Assembly: GCA_900539725.1 (NCBI GenBank)
Contig: UQDI01000001.1
Location: forward strand, 1 to 64,000
DNA: 64,000 bases
Direction of reading: 5' to 3'
Source: an uncultured Eubacteriales bacterium
GTDB lineage: Bacteria; Bacillota; Clostridia; Tissierellales; Peptoniphilaceae
Below, in pieces: positions 53,301-60,914 of the stretch. The notes under the pieces were generated by a model. That model saw only the letters and a list, made by a program, of their open reading frames with translations. It had not been told where the DNA came from and did no database searches. How positions within the stretch are numbered: position 1 is the first letter of the stretch; each line of letters begins with the position of its first letter. The translations under genes were made by a program, and so were the position numbers.

Positions 53301-53821
53301 AATATGATGACATGCAAGAATCTAAAGAGGACTTACTAAATATAATCGACGATATCGACGAAACTATCAAGATAAAGTTTAAAGATAACTTCAATATTAT
53401 TCAAGGATATTTCTCAGAGATATTTCAAAACTTATTTGGTGGCGGCGAAGCGAAGATATATATAAGCGACGAAAGCGATATACTTAACTCAGGTATTGAG
53501 ATTGAGGCGCGTCCACCAGGAAAGAGCATGCAGTCACTAAGTCTACTATCAGGCGGAGAGAAGACTTTAACAGCGATAGCTTTATTATTCGCGGTACTAA
53601 AGTCAAAACCATCGCCATTCTGTATACTTGATGAGATAGATGCGGCTCTTGATGATGCCAACATCAGTAAGTACACAGCTTATCTCGATAGGATTAAAGA
53701 CGAAACACAATTTATCCTTATCACGCATAGAAAGGTAACTATGGAGATATCGGACGCTATATACGGCATTACTATGAAAGAAAAGGGCATAAGCTCGATA
53801 CTTTCGATGAAATTAACTTAA
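50318..53821 (+). CDS. smc: Chromosome partition protein SMC
   Basis: Condensin ATPase organising the chromosome. The 1167 residues hold the Walker A GPNGSGKSN (31-39), a long coiled coil (about 165-490), a hinge (about 500-660, with NNYGRATFYPL and SSGSIVGGS), a second coiled coil, and the C-terminal head with signature LSLLSGGEKTLTA and Walker B CILDEIDAALDD. The TTG start at 50318 gives MRLNKLILKGFKSFA, as expected, with AAGGGGC upstream. scpA and scpB are elsewhere. Confidence 0.97.
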   Translation: MRLNKLILKGFKSFANRTEIVFTPGVTTIVGPNGSGKSNISDAVRWVLGEQSNKSLRANKASDVIFQGTEEKKALGYAQVSIVFSNDDNALPVEYQEVEVTRRMYRSGESEFFINNKKARMKDVRELFLDTGVGKDGYSIIGQGRIDEILSNKPEDRRAIFEEASGVSKYRYKKEESLRKLDKTEANLLRIKDILYEIEQNEARLKGESEKAREYKGLMEEYKKVDVSISYNAYEKIEKNLLKFTADKDRLIDDLKLSEIKNKEVEESAAPLQAELKKYEALIDEIKEQRNKDLRDFDINRQKLEINKEKLKSIEDKVLDNKLKEKEHENKLLESEEKIKTLSLVKKSSEETLLKIAKDLEALKNENASYDRTSYDDAMNMGLALDKELEALRLSIENKNNNKASQNEKLTDIEKKISDKENELNKQNDEFDKANSNLNDLNKTFSEKEELYKKAKDEITAKVDELAKSKDAYFALENDIRVLEKSYEMHKNLEENLDGYYRSVKEIAKAAKKNYFKSESRLVVDIFNCDEKYSLAIESALQSNLQAIVIDRDDDAKEYIDFLKKNNYGRATFYPLNRYTSRSNENFNINDKDAIGFASELIIYDKKYDNLFKSLLQRTVVTTTFDAALRISKVYKQYRYVSLDGQIINSSGSIVGGSQVKSSFISRKHMLTKLMDEIKEKKKSLEAAKAALINKEEEIKSEKTSYDKLNEEIISINEKINTAKKEINSLEININFSKRDISEAKTQREELMKSLEALEEEIAQGAKDLEELKSKKLEHEKTIEAEKELIKGFEEEKDRRNEKLLQISVEKSTLEAKLERTEEDIAISQEYIAKSQEIKDGLASDFKELSQNKEALENENASIMDFLKKNEELEQEYIDKINQKTDEKEKVLSKIFDLQNEIKTCQEGIIAIKDEINKNEVLLARNEVMKDNIKEKLSNDYFINVENIDKESLVKASSKDLKELQEKIDALGDVSLSSIKEYEDTLTRLEFLRKQYDDMQESKEDLLNIIDDIDETIKIKFKDNFNIIQGYFSEIFQNLFGGGEAKIYISDESDILNSGIEIEARPPGKSMQSLSLLSGGEKTLTAIALLFAVLKSKPSPFCILDEIDAALDDANISKYTAYLDRIKDETQFILITHRKVTMEISDAIYGITMKEKGISSILSMKLT

Positions 53822-53831
53822 GAGGTGAAAT

Positions 53832-55004
53832 ATGTTTAATTGGTTTAAAAAGAAAAAGAAAGATGAAGAGCAAAAAGAAGTTCAAGAACAAAAAGTAGAT
53901 TTAGTAGCAGAGGAGCCTGATCAAAGGCCTTTGAATGCAGAAGCAAATTTAGATGAAGAAGCAAAAACGATTGACGAAGCAAAATCAAATGCAGAAGCAA
54001 AAGCGATTGACGAAGTAAAATTAAAAACAGAAGCAAAAGTGAACGCTGAAACGCAAGTGAATGAAGAAGCACCCAAAGAAGTCAAAGAAGAAAAATCATC
54101 TTTCTTCAAGAGAATGTTCTCAGGACTTGAAAAGACAAGACAAAATCTAAATTACAAGCTTCAAACAGTCTTTAAGGGCACGGACATTGACGACGACTTT
54201 TACGATGAGCTTGAAGAAGTTTTAGTCACATCAGACATTGGCGTTGAAACTGTTATGAACATTATCGACAATCTAAAAGAAAGACTTGTTAGAGAAAATA
54301 TTTTAGAGAGAAAAGATGCTCTTCCTATATTAAAGGATGAGATTAAAAATATAATGAATGACAATATTACATCGAGAGATTTGAAGCTTGAGCCATCTCC
54401 AGCCATACTTCTAGTTGTTGGTGTCAATGGTGTTGGTAAGACGACTACAATAGGCAAACTTAGCTACCAATTCAGACAAGAGGGCAAGAGCGTTTTGATT
54501 GCGGCTGCCGATACATTTAGAGCGGCTGCCATTGAACAGCTTAAAGAATGGGCTAATAGAGCAAACGTTGACATCATCGCTCATGAAGAATCAGCTGACC
54601 CAGCAAGCGTTGTCTTTGATGCAATCATGGCGGCTAAAGCAAGAAAGACTGATATACTTATCTGCGACACAGCAGGTAGGCTTCATAACAAACAAAACTT
54701 AATGAATGAGCTTAACAAGATCAAAAGAGTTATCGATAGAGAATTTCCTAATGCAGTTAAAGAAAATTTATTGGTTCTTGATGCGACTACTGGTCAAAAC
54801 GCCATCATACAAGCGAAGTCCTTTAAAGAGACAAGTGACATAACAGGTGTTTGCGTTACTAAACTAGACGGCACTGCTAAGGGCGGCGTCATCATTGCAC
54901 TTGAGAGCGAATTACATTTGCCAGTTAAGATTATAGGTGTCGGTGAAAAGATAGAAGACCTTCAAGCCTTTAACGTCGATGACTTCGTTGAAGCATTATT
55001 TTAA
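53832..55004 (+). CDS. ftsY: Signal recognition particle receptor FtsY
   Basis: SRP-receptor GTPase at the membrane. The 390 residues start with a basic helix (MFNWFKKKKKDEE), then a low-complexity acidic region (about 25-85) of Ala/Glu/Lys units (such as EAKTIDEAKSNAEAKAIDE), typical of the fast-evolving A domain. The NG domain has GVNGVGKTTT (about 197-206), DTAGRLHNKQNLM and TKLDGTAKGG. It comes 10 nt after smc. A hairpin 60 nt after the stop is its likely terminator. Confidence 0.96.
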   Translation: MFNWFKKKKKDEEQKEVQEQKVDLVAEEPDQRPLNAEANLDEEAKTIDEAKSNAEAKAIDEVKLKTEAKVNAETQVNEEAPKEVKEEKSSFFKRMFSGLEKTRQNLNYKLQTVFKGTDIDDDFYDELEEVLVTSDIGVETVMNIIDNLKERLVRENILERKDALPILKDEIKNIMNDNITSRDLKLEPSPAILLVVGVNGVGKTTTIGKLSYQFRQEGKSVLIAAADTFRAAAIEQLKEWANRANVDIIAHEESADPASVVFDAIMAAKARKTDILICDTAGRLHNKQNLMNELNKIKRVIDREFPNAVKENLLVLDATTGQNAIIQAKSFKETSDITGVCVTKLDGTAKGGVIIALESELHLPVKIIGVGEKIEDLQAFNVDDFVEALF

Positions 55005-55032
55005 AAATATTTAAATAATTTTAAAAAAAGTA

Positions 55033-55061
55033 TTGACAAAAGTCAATCTATATAGTATTAT
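55033..55061 (+). promoter_or_regulatory. Strong promoter upstream of ylxM with palindromic -35 region
   Basis: TTGACA (55033-55038), 17-nt spacer, TATTAT (55056-55061). The -35 is half of a TTGAC-AAAA-GTCAA palindrome (55033-55046). The predicted start point, about 55065-55069, falls at the first bases of the next hairpin, so any transcript would start with that terminator-like stem. Confidence 0.75.
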
Positions 55062-55064
55062 ATT

Positions 55065-55096
55065 AACTGTCAAGTAAATAGCTTGACAGTTTTTTA
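55065..55096 (+). terminator. Intrinsic terminator / possible attenuator between ftsY and ylxM
   Basis: A perfect 10-bp stem AACTGTCAAG / CTTGACAGTT (55065-55074 and 55082-55091) with a 7-nt loop ends in six T. It can end ftsY transcripts and equally the transcript from the promoter immediately before it. Positions 55097-55143 contain no second convincing promoter. Confidence 0.85.
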
Positions 55097-55143
55097 TGTG
55101 ATAACACTAAGAACGACACGAGTTTTATAAGGAAAAAGATAAA

Positions 55144-55497
55144 ATGAAAGTACTAGATGATTATATATATATCGGAAGACTCTTGGACTTCTACGGAAGC
55201 CTATTAACAGAGAGTGAGTCAAAGTCGGTTGATTACTATTACAACGAAGACTATTCACTTACTGAGATAGCTGAGCTTCTTTCAATATCGAGACAAGCGG
55301 TGAGCCTTAACATTAAAAGAGCTATAGACAAGTTAAAGTCTTTTGAGGACGCGCTTAAGCTTATAGAGAAGTTCGATAAGAAGAAAGAGGCCAAGACTAA
55401 AGCTCTTGACTTACTTAATCAGGCTCATGTCAGTAAGGATATAGAAGATATAAGAGAAAAGATTAAAGAAGCTGAAGAGATTATAAACGAGATCTAA
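55144..55497 (+). CDS. YlxM family helix-turn-helix protein
   Basis: A 117-residue YlxM/p13-like protein with a sigma-70 region-4-type helix-turn-helix (SLTEIAELLSISRQAVSLNI, about 38-57) followed by a charged helical tail. The family precedes ffh in Firmicutes and has been linked to the SRP pathway; in streptococci YlxM binds SRP components. Whether it also binds DNA is open. AAGGAAAAAG serves as a weak ribosome site. ffh begins 11 nt downstream. Confidence 0.9.
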   Translation: MKVLDDYIYIGRLLDFYGSLLTESESKSVDYYYNEDYSLTEIAELLSISRQAVSLNIKRAIDKLKSFEDALKLIEKFDKKKEAKTKALDLLNQAHVSKDIEDIREKIKEAEEIINEI

Positions 55498-55508
55498 AAG
55501 GAGCAATA

Positions 55509-56849
55509 ATGATATTTGAGAGCTTATCAGAAAAACTACAAAAAACATTAGACGGCTTAAGAGGCAAGGGCAGACTTAGCGAAAAGGATGTCGATGCGGC
55601 ACTTAGAGAAGTAAAGCTAGCTCTTCTTGAAGCGGATGTTAATTATAAGGTAGTTAAGAATTTTATAAATACATTAAAAGAAAGAGCCATAGGCACTGAA
55701 GTTATGGAGAGTTTAACTCCTGGTCAACAAGTTATTAAGATTGTTAATGAAGAATTAATTAATCTTATGGGCAAGACTAAAGAGGGCCTAAACCTTAGCA
55801 AGAACCCGAGCATCATCTTGATGTGCGGTCTTCAAGGTGCAGGTAAGACAACTACTACAGGTAAACTTGCTATAAACCTAAGAAAGAAAGGCAGAAGACC
55901 ACTATTAGTTGCTTGCGACGTCTATAGACCAGCAGCCATTAAACAGCTAGAAGTTGTTGGAAAGTCGATTGACGTGCCAGTATTTTCTATGGGTGACAAG
56001 ATAAAGCCACTTGATATAGCTAAGAGCGCTATAGAGCACGCTAAGAAGAATGGTAATGACATTGTCATCATAGATACGGCGGGCCGTCTACACATAGACG
56101 AAGTGCTTATGGATGAGCTAAAAGGTTTAAAAGAAAATCTAGAGCCATCAGAAATACTTCTTGTACTTGACTCAATGACTGGACAAGACGCAGTAAACGT
56201 GGCAAAAGCCTTTGACGATGCGCTTGGCATAACAGGAGTAATATTAACAAAGCTAGACGGTGACGCTAGAGGCGGTGCGGCACTTTCAATTAGAGCCGTT
56301 ACTGACAAACCAATTAAATACGTTGGTATGGGCGAAAAGATGGATGAGCTTGAAGAGTTTCATCCAGACAGATTAGTTTCTAAGATACTTGGTATGGGAG
56401 ACGTGCTTACTCTTATCGAGAAGGCACAAAGCAATATTGACCAAAAGAAGGCAATGGAGCTTGAGAAAAAATTAAGGGAAGAAACATTTACCCTTGATGA
56501 TTTCTTAGATCAAATAGCTCAGATGAGAAACTTAGGACCTATAGAAAATCTAATGCAGATGATACCAGGAATGAATTCAAAAGCCTTGAAGGGCATAAAT
56601 ATAAGTGACAAGGATATAGGCAGAGTTGAAGCCATCATCAGAAGTATGACTATGAAGGAGAGAATGACTCCAAACATAATCAACGCTTCAAGAAAGAAGA
56701 GAATTGCAGAAGGAAGCGGAACAACAACAAATGATGTTAACAAACTTTTAAAGCAATTTGAAGACACTAAGAAGATGATGAAGCGCTTCGGCAAGATGGA
56801 GAAGTCTATGAAAAGAAAAGGAAATTTCAATTTTCCATTTAATATATAA
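55509..56849 (+). CDS. ffh: Signal recognition particle protein Ffh
   Basis: SRP54 GTPase that recognises signal sequences on ribosomes. The 446 residues hold an N domain, G domain with GLQGAGKTTTTGKLA (about 107), DTAGRLHIDEVLMDEL and TKLDGDARGG, and a methionine-rich M domain (about 300-440) that binds SRP RNA. AAAGGAG lies upstream. Its receptor gene ftsY lies just before ylxM. The SRP RNA gene is not in the window. Confidence 0.97.
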   Translation: MIFESLSEKLQKTLDGLRGKGRLSEKDVDAALREVKLALLEADVNYKVVKNFINTLKERAIGTEVMESLTPGQQVIKIVNEELINLMGKTKEGLNLSKNPSIILMCGLQGAGKTTTTGKLAINLRKKGRRPLLVACDVYRPAAIKQLEVVGKSIDVPVFSMGDKIKPLDIAKSAIEHAKKNGNDIVIIDTAGRLHIDEVLMDELKGLKENLEPSEILLVLDSMTGQDAVNVAKAFDDALGITGVILTKLDGDARGGAALSIRAVTDKPIKYVGMGEKMDELEEFHPDRLVSKILGMGDVLTLIEKAQSNIDQKKAMELEKKLREETFTLDDFLDQIAQMRNLGPIENLMQMIPGMNSKALKGINISDKDIGRVEAIIRSMTMKERMTPNIINASRKKRIAEGSGTTTNDVNKLLKQFEDTKKMMKRFGKMEKSMKRKGNFNFPFNI

Positions 56850-56867
56850 TTTTAAGGAGGTGAGATT

Positions 56868-57167
56868 GTGGTAAAAATTCGTTTAAAAAGAATGGGATCA
56901 AAAAAGAATCCATTTTACAGAATTGTTGTAGCTGATTCAAGAAGAGCTAGAGATGGCAAGTTTATTGAACAACTTGGTTATTATGACCCATTAACTGAGC
57001 CAAAGACAATAAAATTCGATCAAGAAAAGGCTGAACAATGGATAGCAAACGGAGCTAAGGCAAGTGAAACAGTTCAAAGATTATTCAAATCTCAAGGATA
57101 TGATATAACAGCAAAGACTGCTAAGAAAGCTGAAGCAACAGAAGAAACAGAAGCTGTAGAAGCTTAG
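56868..57167 (+). CDS. rpsP: 30S ribosomal protein S16
   Basis: A 99-residue protein ([29 protein letters not shown]) with an Ala/Glu/Thr/Lys tail (about 82-99). GTG start at 56868 follows AAGGAGGTGAG. It starts the conserved rpsP-khpA-rimM-trmD-rplS cluster. Confidence 0.95.
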   Translation: MVKIRLKRMGSKKNPFYRIVVADSRRARDGKFIEQLGYYDPLTEPKTIKFDQEKAEQWIANGAKASETVQRLFKSQGYDITAKTAKKAEATEETEAVEA

Positions 57168-57182
57168 GATGTGGGGGTTAAT

Positions 57183-57410
57183 ATGAAAGAATTAGTTGAA
57201 TTTTTAGCAAAATCTATTGTTGATAACAAAGATGATGTTAAAGTTACAGTTAATGAATCAGCAAATGAGATCAACATTGATCTATACGTAAATCCAGATG
57301 ATATAGGCAGAGTTATCGGTAAAGGCGGTAAGGTTGTTAAAGCAATCAGACTTATAGCCGGAGCTACTCTTAAAGATTCAAGAAGAATTAATTTAGAAAT
57401 AAAGGAATAA
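57183..57410 (+). CDS. khpA: KH-domain RNA-binding protein KhpA
   Basis: A 75-residue single KH domain with the typical GRVIGKGGKVVKAIRLI loop. KhpA works with KhpB/Jag in RNA binding and cell elongation control in streptococci. ATG 57183 (MKELVEFLAKS) after GTGGGGG is preferred over an upstream GTG. It stands between rpsP and rimM as usual. Confidence 0.93.
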   Translation: MKELVEFLAKSIVDNKDDVKVTVNESANEINIDLYVNPDDIGRVIGKGGKVVKAIRLIAGATLKDSRRINLEIKE

Positions 57411-57413
57411 ATC

Positions 57414-57902
57414 TTGGACCTTATAAAGATAGCAAAGATTGTCTCAGCGCATGGCTTAAATGGAGAGGTAAAAATCTTTCCGTACACAGATGATTTAAAT
57501 GGTTTCAAAGAGTATAATGAAATCTATATCGATGGTGAAGAGCTTGAGATTATAAGTCAAAAGATAGCTTCAAAATTTATTGTACTTAAGTTAAAAGGCT
57601 TTGATTATATAGACGATGTCAAAAGGCTTCTTAACAAAGATGTTTTTATTGATAGGGCTCAAATGCCTTCGCTAGATGAGGGTGAGTACTATATACATGA
57701 GCTTATAGCCATGGAAGTTTCTAGCGAAGCTGACGAGTTTATTGGCACTGTTAAAGATGTCATGGAGACTAGCGCAAATCACGTGCTTGTTGTGGATCAT
57801 GACGGTAAGGAAGCACTTATTCCTTTTGTTAAAGCCTTTATCAAAGAACTTGACTTGAAGCATAGAAAGATAAAAGTCAAACTCATAGAAGGTATCTTAT
57901 GA
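57414..57902 (+). CDS. rimM: Ribosome maturation factor RimM
   Basis: Binds S19 during 30S maturation. The 162-residue protein has an N-terminal RimM barrel (IAKIVSAHGLNGEVKIFPY) and a C-terminal PRC-like barrel (GEYYIHELIAMEV, ALIPFVKAFI). TTG start at 57414, after AAAGGA in the khpA end. It overlaps trmD by 4 nt (ATGA). Confidence 0.94.
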   Translation: MDLIKIAKIVSAHGLNGEVKIFPYTDDLNGFKEYNEIYIDGEELEIISQKIASKFIVLKLKGFDYIDDVKRLLNKDVFIDRAQMPSLDEGEYYIHELIAMEVSSEADEFIGTVKDVMETSANHVLVVDHDGKEALIPFVKAFIKELDLKHRKIKVKLIEGIL

Positions 57903-58630
57903 TAAAGTTTAACGTCTTAACGCTGTTCCCAGAGATGTTTACGGCTCTTACTGATTTTAGTATAATCAAAAGGGCTATAGACAATGAGCTTATAGAGATC
58001 AATCTTATTAATTTTAGAGACTACTCTAAGGACAAGCACAATAAAGTTGATGACTACCCCTATGGTGGCGGAAGTGGCATGCTTTTAAGAGCGGATGTTC
58101 TTAAGGACTGCTTAGAAGATATTAAGCCGAAGAAGCTTATCTATCTTTCACCGAAGGGCAAATTATTCAATCAAGACTTGGCTAAAGAGTATGCAAAACT
58201 TGACGAGATAACAATTCTTTGTGGGCATTATGAAGGCTTAGATGAGAGAATCATCCAAAACTATGTCGATGAAGAGCTTTCTATCGGGGATTATGTATTG
58301 ACCGGTGGAGAACTACCCGCTATGGTAATCATAGATACCGTATCGAGGTTAGTTGATTCAGTAATAAAAGAAGATTCGTATTCAGACGAAACTCACATGT
58401 CAAATTTTTTAGAGTATCCTCAGTATACCAGACCATATGATCTGGATGGGGATAAGGTTCCAGATGTACTGCTTAGTGGAAACCATCAAGATGTCGATGA
58501 CTTTAGACTCATTGAGTCATTTAAGGCAACTGTTAAAAACAGGATAGACTTACTTGATTTTGCTAAGCTAGATAAAAAGGAAATGAAAAATTTGAGAGAA
58601 ATATTAAATAAACTAAAGAAGGAGGACTAA
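57899..58630 (+). CDS. trmD: tRNA (guanine-37-N1)-methyltransferase TrmD
   Basis: SPOUT-class methyltransferase protecting reading frame at G37. The 243 residues show the deep-knot motifs [22 protein letters not shown] and [14 protein letters not shown], and the C-terminal YPQYTRP motif. One base separates it from rplS. Confidence 0.97.
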   Translation: MIKFNVLTLFPEMFTALTDFSIIKRAIDNELIEINLINFRDYSKDKHNKVDDYPYGGGSGMLLRADVLKDCLEDIKPKKLIYLSPKGKLFNQDLAKEYAKLDEITILCGHYEGLDERIIQNYVDEELSIGDYVLTGGELPAMVIIDTVSRLVDSVIKEDSYSDETHMSNFLEYPQYTRPYDLDGDKVPDVLLSGNHQDVDDFRLIESFKATVKNRIDLLDFAKLDKKEMKNLREILNKLKKED

Positions 58631-58631
58631 G

Positions 58632-58979
58632 ATGGACTATATTAAGATGCTTGAAGCACAACAATTAAAAGACAACATTCCTCAATTTCATGTAGGTGAC
58701 ACTGTTCAAGTTCACTATAAAGTTGTAGAAGGTACACGTGAAAGAATCCAAGTGTACGAAGGTACTGTAATTAAGAGACAAAACGGCGGAGCTAAAGAAA
58801 CATTTACAGTAAGAAGATTGTCATATGGTATTGGTGTTGAAAGAACATTCTTACTTCACTCTCCAAGAATCGACAAGATTGTTCTTGTTAGAAAAGGTAG
58901 AGTTAGAAGAGCTAAACTTTACTACTTAAGAGATAGAGTAGGTAAAGCTGCTAAAGTTAGAGAAAAACAATCGTTTTAA
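58632..58979 (+). CDS. rplS: 50S ribosomal protein L19
   Basis: A 115-residue protein ([20 protein letters not shown], then [18 protein letters not shown] and a basic end [18 protein letters not shown]). AAGGAGG lies in the trmD end. A terminator follows 7 nt after the stop. Confidence 0.97.
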   Translation: MDYIKMLEAQQLKDNIPQFHVGDTVQVHYKVVEGTRERIQVYEGTVIKRQNGGAKETFTVRRLSYGIGVERTFLLHSPRIDKIVLVRKGRVRRAKLYYLRDRVGKAAKVREKQSF

Positions 58980-58986
58980 TTGATGT

Positions 58987-59017
58987 AAAGACATTCTATT
59001 GAGAGAGTGTCTTTTTT
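58987..59017 (+). terminator. Intrinsic terminator after rplS
   Basis: An 11-bp stem (AAAGACATTCT with AGAGTGTCTTT, one G-U) with a 6-nt loop runs into six T. It ends the ylxM-ffh-rplS unit. Confidence 0.88.
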
Positions 59018-59031
59018 CTTTGCGATATTTA

Positions 59032-59060
59032 TTTACATTGACTGTCTTTTGTGATAATAT
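59032..59060 (+). promoter_or_regulatory. Promoter of the rbgA operon
   Basis: TTTACA (59032-59037), 17-nt spacer, TAATAT (59055-59060), 26 nt before the rbgA ATG. A TTGACT also starts inside the spacer but has no matching -10. Confidence 0.65.
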
Positions 59061-59086
59061 AGAAGATAGTTAGGAAGGTGTATGAT

Positions 59087-59926
59087 ATGAATATAAATTG
59101 GTACCCTGGACATATGAAGAAGACTAGAGAGTCTTTAATTGAGATGTCAAAGTTAGTCGATATAGTTATCGAGCTAATAGATGCGAGAGCACCTATGTCG
59201 AGCACGAACCCCATAATCAAAGAAATAACGGCTAATAAAGCCAAGATCATATTATTAAATAAAGCGGACTTAGCAGATGAGAGAGTCAACAAGAAATGGA
59301 TAGCTCATTACAAGGATGCAAAGTGCATTGAGTTCAACGCGAAAGACAAATCGAACGTGAAGAAAATTATTGATTTATCGCGCAAAGAGGTCGACAAGTA
59401 TCATAAAGAGCATAAACAAAGAGAGCACTTCGGACCTATCAAGGCCATGGTTGTCGGCATACCAAATGTTGGCAAGTCTACTTTTATTAACTTAATGAAC
59501 AATAAAAAGAGCCTTAAGACAGGTAACAAACCGGGTGTAACTAAGAAGAACCAATGGATTAAGGTCGATAATGACTTTATGCTTCTTGATACGCCAGGTG
59601 TTTTGTGGCCAAAGTTTGAGAGCCAAGAGATAGGTATGAACCTTGCCTTCATCGGCTCAATCAAAGATGAGATACTTAACAAAGATGACATCGCCATTGC
59701 TCTAATTAAATTCCTTAAGGCTAATTATAGTGGTGCGCTTAATACGAGATACAAGGTCAATGAGGACGCTACAGAGCTTGAAATACTTGAAGAGATAGCA
59801 AAGAACAGAGGCTTTATACTTAAAGGCAATGAGCTCGACGTATACAAAGCTATAAATATACTGATAGACGAATTTAGAAACGGACTTTTAGGCAGAATTT
59901 CACTCGAGGAGCCGCTAGATGAATAA
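59087..59926 (+). CDS. rbgA: Ribosome biogenesis GTPase RbgA (YlqF)
   Basis: Circularly permuted GTPase for late 50S assembly. It has 279 residues from ATG 59087 (MNINWYPGHMKKTRE, the family's usual start), preceded by AGGAAGGTG; a GTG nine bases upstream overlaps that site. G4 (NKADL) comes before G1 (GIPNVGKST, about 124-132) and G3 (DTPG), with a C-terminal ANTAR-like helical domain. It overlaps rnhB by 8 nt. Confidence 0.95.
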   Translation: MNINWYPGHMKKTRESLIEMSKLVDIVIELIDARAPMSSTNPIIKEITANKAKIILLNKADLADERVNKKWIAHYKDAKCIEFNAKDKSNVKKIIDLSRKEVDKYHKEHKQREHFGPIKAMVVGIPNVGKSTFINLMNNKKSLKTGNKPGVTKKNQWIKVDNDFMLLDTPGVLWPKFESQEIGMNLAFIGSIKDEILNKDDIAIALIKFLKANYSGALNTRYKVNEDATELEILEEIAKNRGFILKGNELDVYKAINILIDEFRNGLLGRISLEEPLDE

Positions 59927-60545
59927 AGATTATGAAGATAAACTTTTTGACGAAGGCCACAAGATTATAGTCGGCATAGACGAGGTAGGTAGAGGACCCT
60001 TCTTTGGAGATGTACTTGCCTGCGCCATAGCTTTTGAAAAGGACTTCTTTATGGAAGAGGTAAACGATTCGAAAAAGCTAAGTCAAAAGAAGAGAGAAAA
60101 GATTTTTAAAGAGCTAGTTAAAAATGCTATCGGCATAGGAATTGGTAAAGCGAGTCCTGAAGAAATTGATGAAATAAATATTAAAGAGGCAACTCATCTA
60201 GCAATGCAAAGGGCAGTAGAAGACTTTCATGATGATATGAACAATAAGCTAAGACCTGATATAATCTTGATTGACGCGGAAAAGATTAAAGTAGATATAG
60301 AGCAAAGAGCTATTATACATGGCGATGCTACTGTATTTACTATAGCTGCGGCAAGTATAGTTGCAAAGGTACTTAGAGATGCTGACATTACTTATTTAGC
60401 ACAAAAGTATCCAGACTATGACCTTGAGAATAACAAGGGCTATGGTACTAAAAAGCATAGAGAGGCTATCTTAAAATATGGTCCAACACCGCTACATAGA
60501 AAAACTTTTTTAAGAAAGCTTTTGGGTAATGGCGATGAAAAATAA
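59919..60545 (+). CDS. rnhB: Ribonuclease HII
   Basis: Removes ribonucleotides from DNA. The 208 residues have the active-site motif GIDEVGRGPFFGDV, ILIDAEK and ASIVAKVLRD, with the catalytic carboxylates in place. PFFGDV in place of the usual GPLAGPV is a small variation. It lies in the rbgA-rnhB-yraN order normal for Firmicutes. Confidence 0.95.
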   Translation: MNKDYEDKLFDEGHKIIVGIDEVGRGPFFGDVLACAIAFEKDFFMEEVNDSKKLSQKKREKIFKELVKNAIGIGIGKASPEEIDEINIKEATHLAMQRAVEDFHDDMNNKLRPDIILIDAEKIKVDIEQRAIIHGDATVFTIAAASIVAKVLRDADITYLAQKYPDYDLENNKGYGTKKHREAILKYGPTPLHRKTFLRKLLGNGDEK

Positions 60546-60912
60546 TTTTAATCGAAAAGACAATAGAAAAAAGGGTAGATTTGGCGAAGAAGAAGCTAAG
60601 GAATATCTTCAAAACGAAGGCTACTTCATACTTGACCAAAACTATCAGGTAAGAGATGGCGAGATTGACATCATAGCTAGAGACGATGAGTACTTAATTT
60701 TTGTTGAAGTCAAGGCCAGAAACAAGATGGACTACGGTAGGCCCATGGAGGCTGTTACCAAATCTAAGCAAAAGAAGATAATCAAAACGGCTGAGTACTA
60801 TCTGTATGAACATCAAAACTTAAACTATCAGCCAAGATTTGATGTGATTGAAGTGAATTTTTCTACGAATAAGATTAAGCATATTAAAAACGCATTTTGG
60901 ATAGGAGATTAA
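60535..60912 (+). CDS. YraN family endonuclease-fold protein (UPF0102)
   Basis: A 125-residue protein with the restriction-endonuclease-like core GRFGEEEAKEYL, DGEIDIIARD and IFVEVKAR (the D...ExK motif). The family's function is not settled; a role in DNA processing or recombination is suggested by neighbours such as comM and dprA. ATG 60529 is an alternative start; 60535 has GGG at a better distance. It overlaps rnhB by 11 nt. Confidence 0.9.
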   Translation: MKNNFNRKDNRKKGRFGEEEAKEYLQNEGYFILDQNYQVRDGEIDIIARDDEYLIFVEVKARNKMDYGRPMEAVTKSKQKKIIKTAEYYLYEHQNLNYQPRFDVIEVNFSTNKIKHIKNAFWIGD

Positions 60913-60914
60913 AG

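Noticed and set aside
53845..54072. Leu-rich antisense frame over the FtsY N-terminus
   Set aside because: It is the complement of the Ala/Glu/Lys repeats, so an artefact of composition.
58632..59086. Extra small gene between rplS and rbgA
   Set aside because: The spacer is filled by a terminator and a promoter and has no start with a ribosome site other than rbgA.
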